Shown piece by piece: positions 1 to 6,917 of a DNA stretch of 9,010 nt. Location of the stretch: positions 1 to 9,010 of the forward strand of contig JAFAQG010000849.1 in the NCBI GenBank assembly GCA_019246575.1. Direction: 5' to 3'. The stretch comes from Acidobacteriaceae bacterium. Lineage in GTDB: Bacteria; Acidobacteriota; Terriglobia; Bryobacterales; Bryobacteraceae. The translations under genes were made by a program, and so were the position numbers. The notes beneath the pieces were generated by a model, which saw only the letters and a list, made by a program, of their open reading frames with translations, did no database searches and was not told the DNA's origin. Each line of letters starts with the position of its first letter. Position 1 is the stretch's first letter.

Positions 1-258
1 GACCTCGTAGATGCCGCCAGGCAACGACGGGAAAGAGAAGTTGCCGGAGGCGTCACTCACGGCTTCGCGAGTCTGCGATGTCCCGGAGCTAACAACCGTA
101 ACGTTTGCGCCGGGCACGGCGCTTTTCGCCTGGTCGACCACGGCGCCGAGGATGGATCCGTAGAGAACTTGTGCGGGCAGCCGGAGACGGGCCAGTAGAA
201 AAACTGCTAACAGGAGGGCGACGCGAACCACCGTCGTACTCCGCATTACATTGGACAC
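1..258 (-). CDS. TonB-dependent receptor-like outer-membrane protein, N-terminal part (runs off window)
   Basis: Only the first 86 codons are inside the window, and the frame is still open at position 1. The protein starts with a signal peptide (hydrophobic run LLLAVFLLA, then a probable cleavage site near LPAQ). It continues into a carboxypeptidase-regulatory-like beta-sandwich: GSILGAVVDQ, then AVPGANVTV, then SDASGNFSFPSLPGGIYEV. In Acidobacteriota this arrangement normally heads very large TonB-dependent, OmpA/SusC-like outer-membrane receptors for glycans or other large substrates; the barrel itself cannot be seen here. I chose the GTG at 258 because a strong Shine-Dalgarno (GGGGGTGA on the minus strand, 263-270) lies 4 nt before it; an in-frame ATG at 246 is the alternative. 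It lies downstream of, and on the same strand as, the binding-protein gene, with an 86-bp gap, so co-expression is possible. The class call is an inference from the N-terminus only. Confidence 0.72.
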   Translation of the reverse strand, partial: MSNVMRSTTVVRVALLLAVFLLARLRLPAQVLYGSILGAVVDQAKSAVPGANVTVVSSGTSQTREAVSDASGNFSFPSLPGGIYEV

Positions 259-273
259 GGAATCACCCCCAAA

Positions 274-287
274 GGCGTTATGACGCC
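274..287. repeat. Short inverted repeat just upstream of the receptor ribosome-binding site
   Basis: GGCGT and ACGCC form a perfect 5-bp inverted repeat around a 4-nt loop. It ends 3 nt from the Shine-Dalgarno of the receptor gene on the minus strand. It could be a weak hairpin affecting translation start, or chance in GC-rich DNA. There is no T-run, so it is not a convincing terminator. Confidence 0.25.
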
Positions 288-308
288 CGGATGCTCGCAG
301 TTTATAGC

Positions 309-322
309 ATGCGCGGGCGCAT
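309..322. repeat. Perfect 14-nt inverted repeat between binding protein and receptor genes
   Basis: ATGCGC-GG-GCGCAT is perfectly symmetrical. It lies 23 bp past the stop codon of the binding-protein gene on the minus strand. As RNA it would fold with at most a 5-bp stem and 4-nt loop. No run of T follows, so it could be a protein-binding site or a weak attenuator rather than an intrinsic terminator. Confidence 0.3.
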
Positions 323-344
323 TACTCGCCAGTGTGAAGGGACT

Positions 345-1349
345 TTATTCCGCTTTGGAGGTTTGCTCGCGCGCAGCGGCGTCAACGTTGTTTTTATCGA
401 TGACAAACGTACCGCTATCAACAAATGCCGGAACGGGCGAGGACGCGTTCTTAGCCCAATTGCCATTCAGCGGATTGGGCGGGTGATGATGAAGATCGTC
501 CAGCAGCTTCGTCGCGACGTAGGCCATCGTATACGGCTTTTGCGCAATGGTGGTTGTAATTGCGCCTTTTCGAATCAGATCGAGAGTGCGTGGGTCGGCA
601 TCCATGGCGATGACGGGTAACTTACCGCCCATGTTCGCCCGATTTACAACTTCTCCAACTTCCGGACCGGCGGTAGCAGAGAAGCAAACGAATGCGGCAA
701 TGCCGGATTTAGTATCGATGAAACGCTTGGCGGCATCGAATGCTACGGTTGGATCTCCTTTGACGTCGATGACTTCGGCTATTTTCATGCCGGCCTGTTT
801 CGCGATGGCGTCCTGAAATCCTTGCAGCCGGTCTCTTGCGGGCACCGGCGCCGGTGTGTTGAAGACGGCGACACTTCCTTTTCCTTTCAGCAGGCCGGCA
901 GCTAAGTGGCCGGCGAGCTCGCCACCCCGGTAATTATCGGTGCCAACGAATAGTAATCTCTCGCTATTCGGAGCGTCGGCGTTCACTGTAACTACGGGGA
1001 TACCTTGCGAGACAGCAGCGTTTATGCCGGGCGTCATGAGATCCGCATCCACAGCCCAGAGAAGAATACCGGACGGCTTTCGCTGAACCGCTTTCTGAAA
1101 GGCGTCGTATTCGGCCTTGGGATCGTAGGCCTCCGGGCCGTCAACTTCGGCTCTGACCCTCATCTCGGCAGCAGCATGATTCAGCCCGGATACGGCCGCT
1201 TGCCAGTATGGAAGGTTTGTGTTGGCCGTGATCAACGTATACGTTTCTTTTGGATCGTGCGGCAGAGGCGCGCAACTTACTAATGTAAGCAGCACTACCG
1301 AAACTGTGAATGCGAACGGGAAGGTATGACGTCTGCACATGGCTGCCAT
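345..1349 (-). CDS. Sugar-type periplasmic substrate-binding lipoprotein (Peripla_BP_4 / RbsB-like)
   Basis: 334 residues, the usual size for the ribose/xylose-type binding proteins of ABC transporters. The N-terminus is a lipoprotein signal: basic CRRH, a hydrophobic stretch, and the lipobox LVSC with the acylated Cys at residue 26. Mature features typical of the fold are the first beta strand YTLITANTNLPYWQ, the segment GIPVVTVNADAP with FVGTDNY following, the hinge region ARDRLQGFQDAI, and VIAMDADPRTLDLIRKG near the C-terminus. It should bind a sugar or similar small ligand on the outer face of the inner membrane. No ATPase or permease gene lies beside it, so it either serves a distant transporter or acts as a sensor. 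ATG 1349 is the longest start; ATG at 1340 is an alternative that fits a normal lipoprotein leader. Neither has a clear Shine-Dalgarno. The ligand cannot be told from sequence alone. Confidence 0.85.
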   Translation of the reverse strand: MAAMCRRHTFPFAFTVSVVLLTLVSCAPLPHDPKETYTLITANTNLPYWQAAVSGLNHAAAEMRVRAEVDGPEAYDPKAEYDAFQKAVQRKPSGILLWAVDADLMTPGINAAVSQGIPVVTVNADAPNSERLLFVGTDNYRGGELAGHLAAGLLKGKGSVAVFNTPAPVPARDRLQGFQDAIAKQAGMKIAEVIDVKGDPTVAFDAAKRFIDTKSGIAAFVCFSATAGPEVGEVVNRANMGGKLPVIAMDADPRTLDLIRKGAITTTIAQKPYTMAYVATKLLDDLHHHPPNPLNGNWAKNASSPVPAFVDSGTFVIDKNNVDAAAREQTSKAE

Positions 1350-1359
1350 TGTTCAGGGG

Positions 1360-1368
1360 ATTGTAACA
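1360..1368 (-). promoter_or_regulatory. Possible extended -10 promoter for the binding-protein gene
   Basis: On the minus strand this reads TGTTACAAT, an extended -10 box (TGn + TACAAT) one base from consensus. A well-spaced -35 box is not visible, which is common with extended -10 promoters. Transcription would start near 1353, giving an almost leaderless mRNA for ATG 1349 or a leader of about 13 nt for ATG 1340. It would allow transcription independent of ribH-nusB. Confidence 0.35.
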
Positions 1369-1406
1369 GGTTTTTTCGGAGCAGGATATGACCGCAAGAT
1401 TAATGG

Positions 1407-1432
1407 CGAAGATAGATGACGAAGATAGATCG
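1407..1432. repeat. Two tandem 13-nt units upstream of the binding-protein gene
   Basis: CGAAGATAGATGA is followed at once by CGAAGATAGATCG, so 11 of 13 bases repeat with a 13-nt period. The pair lies 58-83 bp upstream of the binding-protein start codon, in the spacer after nusB. It could be a double regulator-binding site or a simple slippage repeat. Confidence 0.4.
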
Positions 1433-1465
1433 TGAGGAAGTTCCGGCGAGGATCCCGGCCCGGCT

Positions 1466-1900
1466 TTAGGAGGTTTGGCCGGCTGCGAGTGCCTGCCGAT
1501 GAACAGCATCGAGAATGCCGTTAATAAAGGACAGCGATTCGTCGCTCGAGAACTGACGCGCAAGCTCGACTGCCTCATCGATGACGACGGGCGCCGGAAG
1601 GAACTGCTGGATGAGCTCGTAGACGGCGAGCCGGAGGATGTTGCGGTCGACTGCAGCCATGCGGTCGATGCGCCAATGTTCCGCGCGAGAAGCGATCTTG
1701 CTGTCTATTTCGGCTATGTTCGCGACGACGCCGCGGACAAGTTCTTCCATGAACGCATCGGGCTTTGGCTTAGTTTCGTTTTCCTCTGAATAGAGAGTTT
1801 CGTAGTAGTCGGAAATGGCATCGTCGATGGGATCTCGACGCATATCCCATTCGAAGAGCACCTGTAAAGCTCGTTTTCTCGATCGATGGCGGGCGGCCAT
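1466..1900 (-). CDS. nusB: Transcription antitermination protein NusB
   Basis: 144 residues, the normal NusB length. NusB pairs with NusE (ribosomal protein S10) and binds boxA RNA to keep RNA polymerase from terminating early in rRNA operons. The sequence shows the all-helical NusB fold: the basic RNA-binding start ARHRSRKRALQVLFEWD (residues 3-19), FMEELVRGV in the middle, WRIDRMAAVDRNILRLAVYEL, then PAPVVIDEAVELARQFSSDE and FINGILDAVHR at the C-terminus. The ATG lies only 2 nt after the ribH stop, with GAGGAA about 13 nt upstream inside ribH, so the two are almost certainly co-transcribed and translationally coupled. ribH-nusB is a widespread bacterial gene pair. No convincing hairpin terminator follows the stop. 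Confidence 0.96.
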   Translation of the reverse strand: MAARHRSRKRALQVLFEWDMRRDPIDDAISDYYETLYSEENETKPKPDAFMEELVRGVVANIAEIDSKIASRAEHWRIDRMAAVDRNILRLAVYELIQQFLPAPVVIDEAVELARQFSSDESLSFINGILDAVHRQALAAGQTS

Positions 1901-1902
1901 GG

Positions 1903-2388
1903 TCAGCGCGCTTCCTCAAATTCCCTTTCGAACTTCAGGTTTCTGATGAGATTTGCGAGTTCGATTGCAGCTTCGGCAGCTTCGCAGCCTTTATTCCCGC
2001 TTTTTCCGCCCGCTCGATCCATGGCCTGCTGCATATCGTCGGTTGTCAAGACTCCGAATGCGATGGGGACACCAGTATCGAGACTAACCTGGCGCAAGCC
2101 ATCGGCAGCGCCTCTGGCTACGTACTCGAAGTGCGGAGTGTCACCGCGAATGACTGCGCCTACAGCGACGATGGCATCGCAGATTCCGGCCAATTTCTGG
2201 GCGGCAATAGGAAGCTCCCACGCGCCCGGCACCTTTACGAAGCGGATGTTCGTGCATCCGCGTTTTTCCAAGACATCCAGCGCGCCTTTGGCCAGCTGCT
2301 CCGTAATGAATTCGTTGAAGCGGCTCACGATTACGCCGATGCGCAGAGAGGTAGCGTCCAGCGATCCTTGGAATGTCGTGTAAGGCAT
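1903..2388 (-). CDS. ribH: 6,7-dimethyl-8-ribityllumazine synthase
   Basis: 161 residues, full length for RibH. The enzyme condenses 5-amino-6-ribitylamino-uracil with 3,4-dihydroxy-2-butanone-4-phosphate to give lumazine, the penultimate step of riboflavin synthesis in the cytoplasm, usually as a 60-mer or pentamer shell. Recognisable active-site segments are SRFN (residues 22-25), PGAWELP (54-60), GAVIRGDTPHFEYV (77-90, with the conserved His86), FGVLTTDD (111-118) and the phosphate-binding GKSGNKG (128-134). It is first in a minus-strand pair with nusB and diverges from lepA. No Shine-Dalgarno is visible before the ATG at 2388, so a short-leader or leaderless message is possible. No FMN riboswitch is recognisable in the 71-bp spacer. 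Confidence 0.97.
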   Translation of the reverse strand: MPYTTFQGSLDATSLRIGVIVSRFNEFITEQLAKGALDVLEKRGCTNIRFVKVPGAWELPIAAQKLAGICDAIVAVGAVIRGDTPHFEYVARGAADGLRQVSLDTGVPIAFGVLTTDDMQQAMDRAGGKSGNKGCEAAEAAIELANLIRNLKFEREFEEAR

Positions 2389-2423
2389 TGAAAAGAGAGC
2401 GCGAAGAGGCGAGAGCGCGCTAT

Positions 2424-2444
2424 GGGATAATTCAGTTTTATCCC
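2424..2444. promoter_or_regulatory. Inverted repeat in the divergent ribH / lepA spacer (possible operator)
   Basis: GGGATAA and TTATCCC are perfect complements separated by 7 nt. They are centred 26 bp before the lepA ATG and about 46 bp before the ribH ATG. The element sits where both divergent promoters must lie and includes an AT-rich GATAAT-like box (2426-2431). It could be a shared operator or overlapping -10 boxes facing opposite ways. A near-direct repeat (TCAGTTTTA / TCAGTTTA, 2432 and 2445) overlaps it. Confidence 0.4.
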
Positions 2445-2459
2445 TCAGTTTAGCGCAAC

Positions 2460-4271
<1,812 letters not shown>

Positions 4272-4280
4272 TGTGCGGGC

Positions 4281-4288
4281 CGGGGCAG
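4281..4288 (+). repeat. Partial match to the 20-bp repeat, after the intact lepA stop
   Basis: CGGGGCAG, followed by CCGTG, resembles the start of the 20-bp repeat seen at 5118 and 6849, and sits at a comparable distance after a lepA stop codon. The preceding GTGCGGGC also resembles the GTGCG before the 5118 copy. On its own this is weak, but the position agrees with the 3' flank of lepA being duplicated along with the coding tail. Confidence 0.4.
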
Positions 4289-4327
4289 CCGTGATACGAC
4301 AGTCAGCGCTTGCGCGAGAGGGTTGGA

Positions 4328-4945
4328 TTGCCGAAAAGTGACTGCACCTGGTATTTTGCTGTAATGCTGCCAAACCGGGTCGGTGCGCTGTACAAGTTCG
4401 GCGACCCCACACCGGAAGATCACGCTTGGGTGTTCGGGCATACGTGGGCCATCGAGGACGTAGGAGGTGGCCAACGACTCATGATCGCGCCCGCCGCAAA
4501 CCAGGTTGGCATACTGGCACGACTGACCGAAATCATGCAGGATCCGATGTGGCTGCTCTATGTACTTGTGGTGCCCCGTGGCGGAACTGAAGCCGGCCGT
4601 TACCAGAGTAGTCAGCCGCAATCACGCGAGCAGCTTCGAGTTTTTCTTCGAGACTTTGGACTGTTTTTTGAAACTGACGGACGGCACAATCTCTGGATCC
4701 GTTCGGTCGGCGATGGATCGATGCTTGTCTATGATCGACATAACCTGATCTACGCCTACGGGCACTTGGAAGAGTGGAAATTGGTGCTGCGCCACATGGG
4801 GATGATACAAGCCGGACCTCGGGACCTGTATGTTCCCGTTCCGCATTCGCACCATTACCACGAGTCTTTTGACAATGAAGAGCACCGTCTGCTCAGCTAT
4901 CTGCCATGGCGGCGGAGTCCCTTGCATGAGCAGGATGAGCGATAA
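4328..4945 (+). CDS. Unrecognised 205-residue protein, cargo between two lepA 3' ends
   Basis: I do not recognise the family. The frame opens at TTG 4310, but TTG 4328 is the better start: GAGAGGG (4316-4322) lies 5 nt before it, while 4310 has nothing comparable. The protein then begins MPKSDCTWYFAVMLPNRVGA. No signal peptide or long membrane segment is seen. It is soluble-looking, rich in Trp, Tyr and His, with a repeated aromatic/beta pattern (LWIRSVGDGSMLVYDRHNLI; YAYGHLEEWKLVLRHMGM). The C-terminal segment has a striking VPVPHSHHYHESFDNEEHRL, which could bind metal, and the end is charged. The gene fills the space between the intact lepA stop and the duplicated tail at 4978, which marks it as inserted DNA. 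The length of the open frame, its Shine-Dalgarno and its well-formed protein composition argue that it is real. A defence, immunity or regulatory role would be a guess. Confidence 0.75.
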   Translation: MPKSDCTWYFAVMLPNRVGALYKFGDPTPEDHAWVFGHTWAIEDVGGGQRLMIAPAANQVGILARLTEIMQDPMWLLYVLVVPRGGTEAGRYQSSQPQSREQLRVFLRDFGLFFETDGRHNLWIRSVGDGSMLVYDRHNLIYAYGHLEEWKLVLRHMGMIQAGPRDLYVPVPHSHHYHESFDNEEHRLLSYLPWRRSPLHEQDER

Positions 4946-4968
4946 GCGCCAGCGGAATTGAAGTGTAA

Positions 4969-4986
4969 GCGTTTGCGATCAAACGC
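4969..4986. repeat. Perfect inverted repeat at the left edge of the duplicated lepA tail
   Basis: GCGTTTG-CGAT-CAAACGC is a perfect 7-bp inverted repeat with a 4-nt loop. The homology with lepA begins inside it, at 4980. The right arm belongs to lepA sequence and the left arm to the inserted DNA, so the symmetry was created at the junction. It may reflect how the ends were joined, or act as a weak terminator for the upstream gene, although no T-run follows. Confidence 0.45.
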
Positions 4987-5103
4987 AAATTGCTGGAAAA
5001 GCAAAAAGAGGGCAAACGGCGCATGAAACGGGTAGGGCGGGTGGAGATTCCTCAGGAGGCGTTCTTGGCTGTATTGAAGGTGGGCAGCGCAGCGGGCGAA
5101 TAG
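4978..5103 (+). pseudogene. Orphan lepA 3' fragment (last 41 codons plus stop)
   Basis: This repeats the end of lepA (4146-4271) with identical length and frame. From 4980 on, 109 of 124 bases match and no gaps are needed. The 35 residues corresponding to LepA 564-598 are identical; the last five residues are SAAGE instead of AGPSE. Seven codons in the identical part differ, all silently. An in-frame TAA at 4966 and the lack of a proper start mean it is very unlikely to be translated. It is best read as a gene end separated from its body by the insertion of the DNA at about 4272-4979. It may be the original end of the local lepA, with the intact gene now carrying an imported end, or the reverse. 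It is not a shadow frame: the nucleotide match is direct and in the same orientation. Confidence 0.9.
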
Positions 5104-5117
5104 GTAGTACCCGTGCG

Positions 5118-5137
5118 CGGGGCAGGACCGGTGGACC
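5118..5137 (+). repeat. 20-bp direct repeat, left copy
   Basis: CGGGGCAGGACCGGTGGACC occurs here and, base for base, at 6849-6868. This copy starts 14 bp after the stop of the orphan lepA tail and ends 7 bp before the stop codon of the minus-strand FAD gene. The pair brackets that gene, as a target duplication or recombination scar would. Confidence 0.85.
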
Positions 5138-5144
5138 GCTGCGC

Positions 5145-6776
5145 TCAAACCCGCGGCAACGGAAACGCCGCGTGCGGTAACCCCAGTTTGAACCGGAGCC
5201 GATCGTACTCGATCAGCGGCTGAAAAAGCTCAGGTTCCGACAGTGGCCAAATGGTGACTCTCGGCGCAGTCGAGCCGATCCTATCTAACAATGCATTCAC
5301 CGCCCTCCGCGCCGCCTCGTTCGCCGCCTCCATGCACGCGACATCCGTGTAGGTTTTCACGTAATCCGACGCCAAGAAGAGATTCGGAATCTCCGTGGAG
5401 GCCTCAGGCCGGTATTGCAAAGAACCCGACGTGTTGATCATCAGCGGCTCCAAATTGGTCACCGCCGTTGGATTCGGAAACTGCACGTCGGGATCGAGGA
5501 ACCACTGCAGCAGGTTTTGGTCCTCAAGCACTTCAGTCCCGGCTACATTCAGGTGTAGCTTGATCTGCTCCCAAACCTCTTTTTCAATCTCCGGCGCCGA
5601 GCATTGCATCGCAGTCTTTCCATATACAATGCCCGGCACCTCCCAATCTGATATGTCAACCGAAAGAATTCCGCCAATCTGTCCATTGCCAAAGTCCGCC
5701 AGCGTCCCGCTTTTCCAGAACTGCCGCTGCGATATCGATGTCAGCGCCCAAGGCGAGTCCGCATATAGGGAGTGCCCAAATTCGAGCGGCACATCCTGCG
5801 CCACGTAAAACTGGATGCCATTCATCCACGCCGTATGAATCTTGTTCAGATTCGCGAGCGATGGCGCTAATGCCTTCAACGGCTCATCGATCAGAGCGGT
5901 AATTGCCTCTACGGGCATGGCCGAGATATAGTAGTCGGCTGTAATCGTCAGCGGTTGCCCGCCGCTCTCTGCAATCACTGATGCGATTCCGGCATCCGAG
6001 GCGAGGAACGATTTAACCAGCGTGTTGTTCAGAAATTTCACACCTTTTGTGCGCAAGTATGTCACCCAAGGCGTCAGCCACACATCGTTTGTTGGCCCAT
6101 TCAGCAGCCGGTCAAACCCTCCATACGTCAACAGCCCATAGAGGAGCTGCAGAAAGGTGTAGCCAACCGTGCGCGTGCTGCCTTCCTGCGCCCGAACCGC
6201 CACCAATGACCGTGTCAGCCCTTTTCCCAAGAGCGTCTGGTAGGCCGTCGAACGGTTCGCCGCGTCGATAAAGGTCCACCACGGAATGTTTTCGTACTCG
6301 GCAATTCGCCTTTCGGGACAGCTGGTCAGCAACGTTAAGATCCGGTCGGTGAAGAACAGCACCTCGCCTTCCGGCACTCCGATCCCTCCGAAAAGTTCGT
6401 GAAAGAGCAGGACCCAGTCTTCGAGATTCTGGGGAATGCGAGCAGTCAAGACAACCGGCGGCTTTCCGGCTCGCGCCACATGGATCCGAGTCGCATGTAG
6501 CAGGTTATTGAAAACGCTGACGTTGGTCGCGTCAGGTATGCGCATCATGCTGTCGGGCAGGTGCTTGTAAAAGGCAGGAAAGAAGCGGAACCCATGTTCG
6601 CCGGGCAAGTCCTTGCGCCCCTCTGTTCCGGTACCTGGGACCGAGAGGCTCCGAGCCTTCCCGCCAAACGCATGCCTTCTCTCGTAAACTGTGACATCGA
6701 ATCCGCGCTCGATCAATTCGTGGGCTGCACTCAGCCCGCCGACACCACCGCCCAGCACAGCAACGCGATTGGACAT
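5145..6776 (-). CDS. FAD-dependent amine-oxidase-family oxidoreductase, carotenoid-desaturase / HpnE-like
   Basis: 543 residues from ATG 6776; a GTG at 6779 directly before it is equally possible, and no clear Shine-Dalgarno settles it. The N-terminus is a classic dinucleotide-binding fold: VAVLGGGVGGLSAAHELIER, then the acidic end of strand two in VTVYERR, then the second glycine motif FGGKA. GEHGFRFFPAFYKHL follows, as in phytoene/zeta-carotene desaturase and hydroxysqualene dehydroxylase relatives. A C-terminal FAD segment IPNLFLASDYVKT...MEAANEAARRAV closes the fold. Such enzymes oxidise or isomerise polyenes, squalene derivatives or amines. At 543 residues it is longer than many of these, with about 45 residues after the FAD segment. 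No terpenoid or carotenoid gene is nearby, so the substrate is open. The gene opposes lepA, converges with the lepA tail, and is bracketed by 20-bp direct repeats, which suggests acquisition. Confidence 0.85.
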   Translation of the reverse strand: MSNRVAVLGGGVGGLSAAHELIERGFDVTVYERRHAFGGKARSLSVPGTGTEGRKDLPGEHGFRFFPAFYKHLPDSMMRIPDATNVSVFNNLLHATRIHVARAGKPPVVLTARIPQNLEDWVLLFHELFGGIGVPEGEVLFFTDRILTLLTSCPERRIAEYENIPWWTFIDAANRSTAYQTLLGKGLTRSLVAVRAQEGSTRTVGYTFLQLLYGLLTYGGFDRLLNGPTNDVWLTPWVTYLRTKGVKFLNNTLVKSFLASDAGIASVIAESGGQPLTITADYYISAMPVEAITALIDEPLKALAPSLANLNKIHTAWMNGIQFYVAQDVPLEFGHSLYADSPWALTSISQRQFWKSGTLADFGNGQIGGILSVDISDWEVPGIVYGKTAMQCSAPEIEKEVWEQIKLHLNVAGTEVLEDQNLLQWFLDPDVQFPNPTAVTNLEPLMINTSGSLQYRPEASTEIPNLFLASDYVKTYTDVACMEAANEAARRAVNALLDRIGSTAPRVTIWPLSEPELFQPLIEYDRLRFKLGLPHAAFPLPRV

Positions 6777-6808
6777 CACGAATACTGTATCTCTGCCCCG
6801 AATACGGC

Positions 6809-6848
6809 ATTCCTCAGCGATGCGCCGGGCGAGTCACTCGTACCTCCC
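6809..6848 (+). other. Possible decayed third copy of the lepA 3' end
   Basis: Just before the right 20-bp repeat, short blocks appear in the same order as in the orphan lepA tail. ATTCCTCAG (6809-6817) matches 5047-5055. GGGCGA (6827-6832) matches 5094-5099. Then, after exactly 7 nt in both places, GTACC (6840-6844) matches 5107-5111. The 20-bp repeat follows 4 nt later here and 6 nt later there. A deletion of about 29 nt between the first two blocks is needed. Each block is short and could be chance; the shared order and spacing next to a perfect 20-bp match make a common origin plausible. Confidence 0.3.
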
Positions 6849-6868
6849 CGGGGCAGGACCGGTGGACC
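6849..6868 (+). repeat. 20-bp direct repeat, right copy
   Basis: Identical to 5118-5137 and in the same orientation, 1731 bp away. It lies in the divergent spacer between the FAD gene and the PEP-CTERM gene, directly against a TTGACT box that may be the -35 element of the latter. Confidence 0.85.
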
Positions 6869-6898
6869 TTGACTGAGACACCGACCGTCGGGTACACA
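6869..6898 (+). promoter_or_regulatory. Possible promoter of the PEP-CTERM gene
   Basis: TTGACT (6869-6874) is a good -35 box. TACACA (6893-6898) is a poor -10 box, 18 bp further on. Transcription would begin near 6905, just before the Shine-Dalgarno at 6907, giving a very short leader. The -35 box abuts the 20-bp repeat, so an insertion at the repeat would have changed the upstream context of this promoter. Confidence 0.3.
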
Positions 6899-6917
6899 CC
6901 TGTATTGGAGGGCTTCG

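Noticed and set aside
105..620. 171-codon open frame on the plus strand
   Set aside because: It runs opposite both the receptor N-terminus and the binding-protein gene, starts without a ribosome site, and gives an Arg-rich, low-complexity product. It is a GC-rich shadow frame.
1141..1578. 145-codon minus-strand frame overlapping the ends of nusB and the binding-protein gene
   Set aside because: It overlaps two well-identified genes on the same strand and shows no domain; it is out of frame with both.
2389..2459. FMN riboswitch before ribH
   Set aside because: The spacer is only 71 bp and lacks the conserved multi-stem layout and AGGGGCGGG-type motif expected of an FMN element.
4272..4327. 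Intrinsic terminator after intact lepA
   Set aside because: The stretch is GC-rich but forms no stable stem followed by T residues.
4897..5148. 83-codon minus-strand frame over the orphan lepA tail
   Set aside because: Its sequence is simply the reverse strand of lepA coding DNA, and the same frame also appears opposite intact lepA.
4272..6917. Insertion sequence or integron explanation for the cargo region
   Set aside because: No transposase or integrase frame, no terminal inverted repeats at the unit ends, and no attC-like sites are seen. The lepA-tail duplication is better explained by recombination at lepA.
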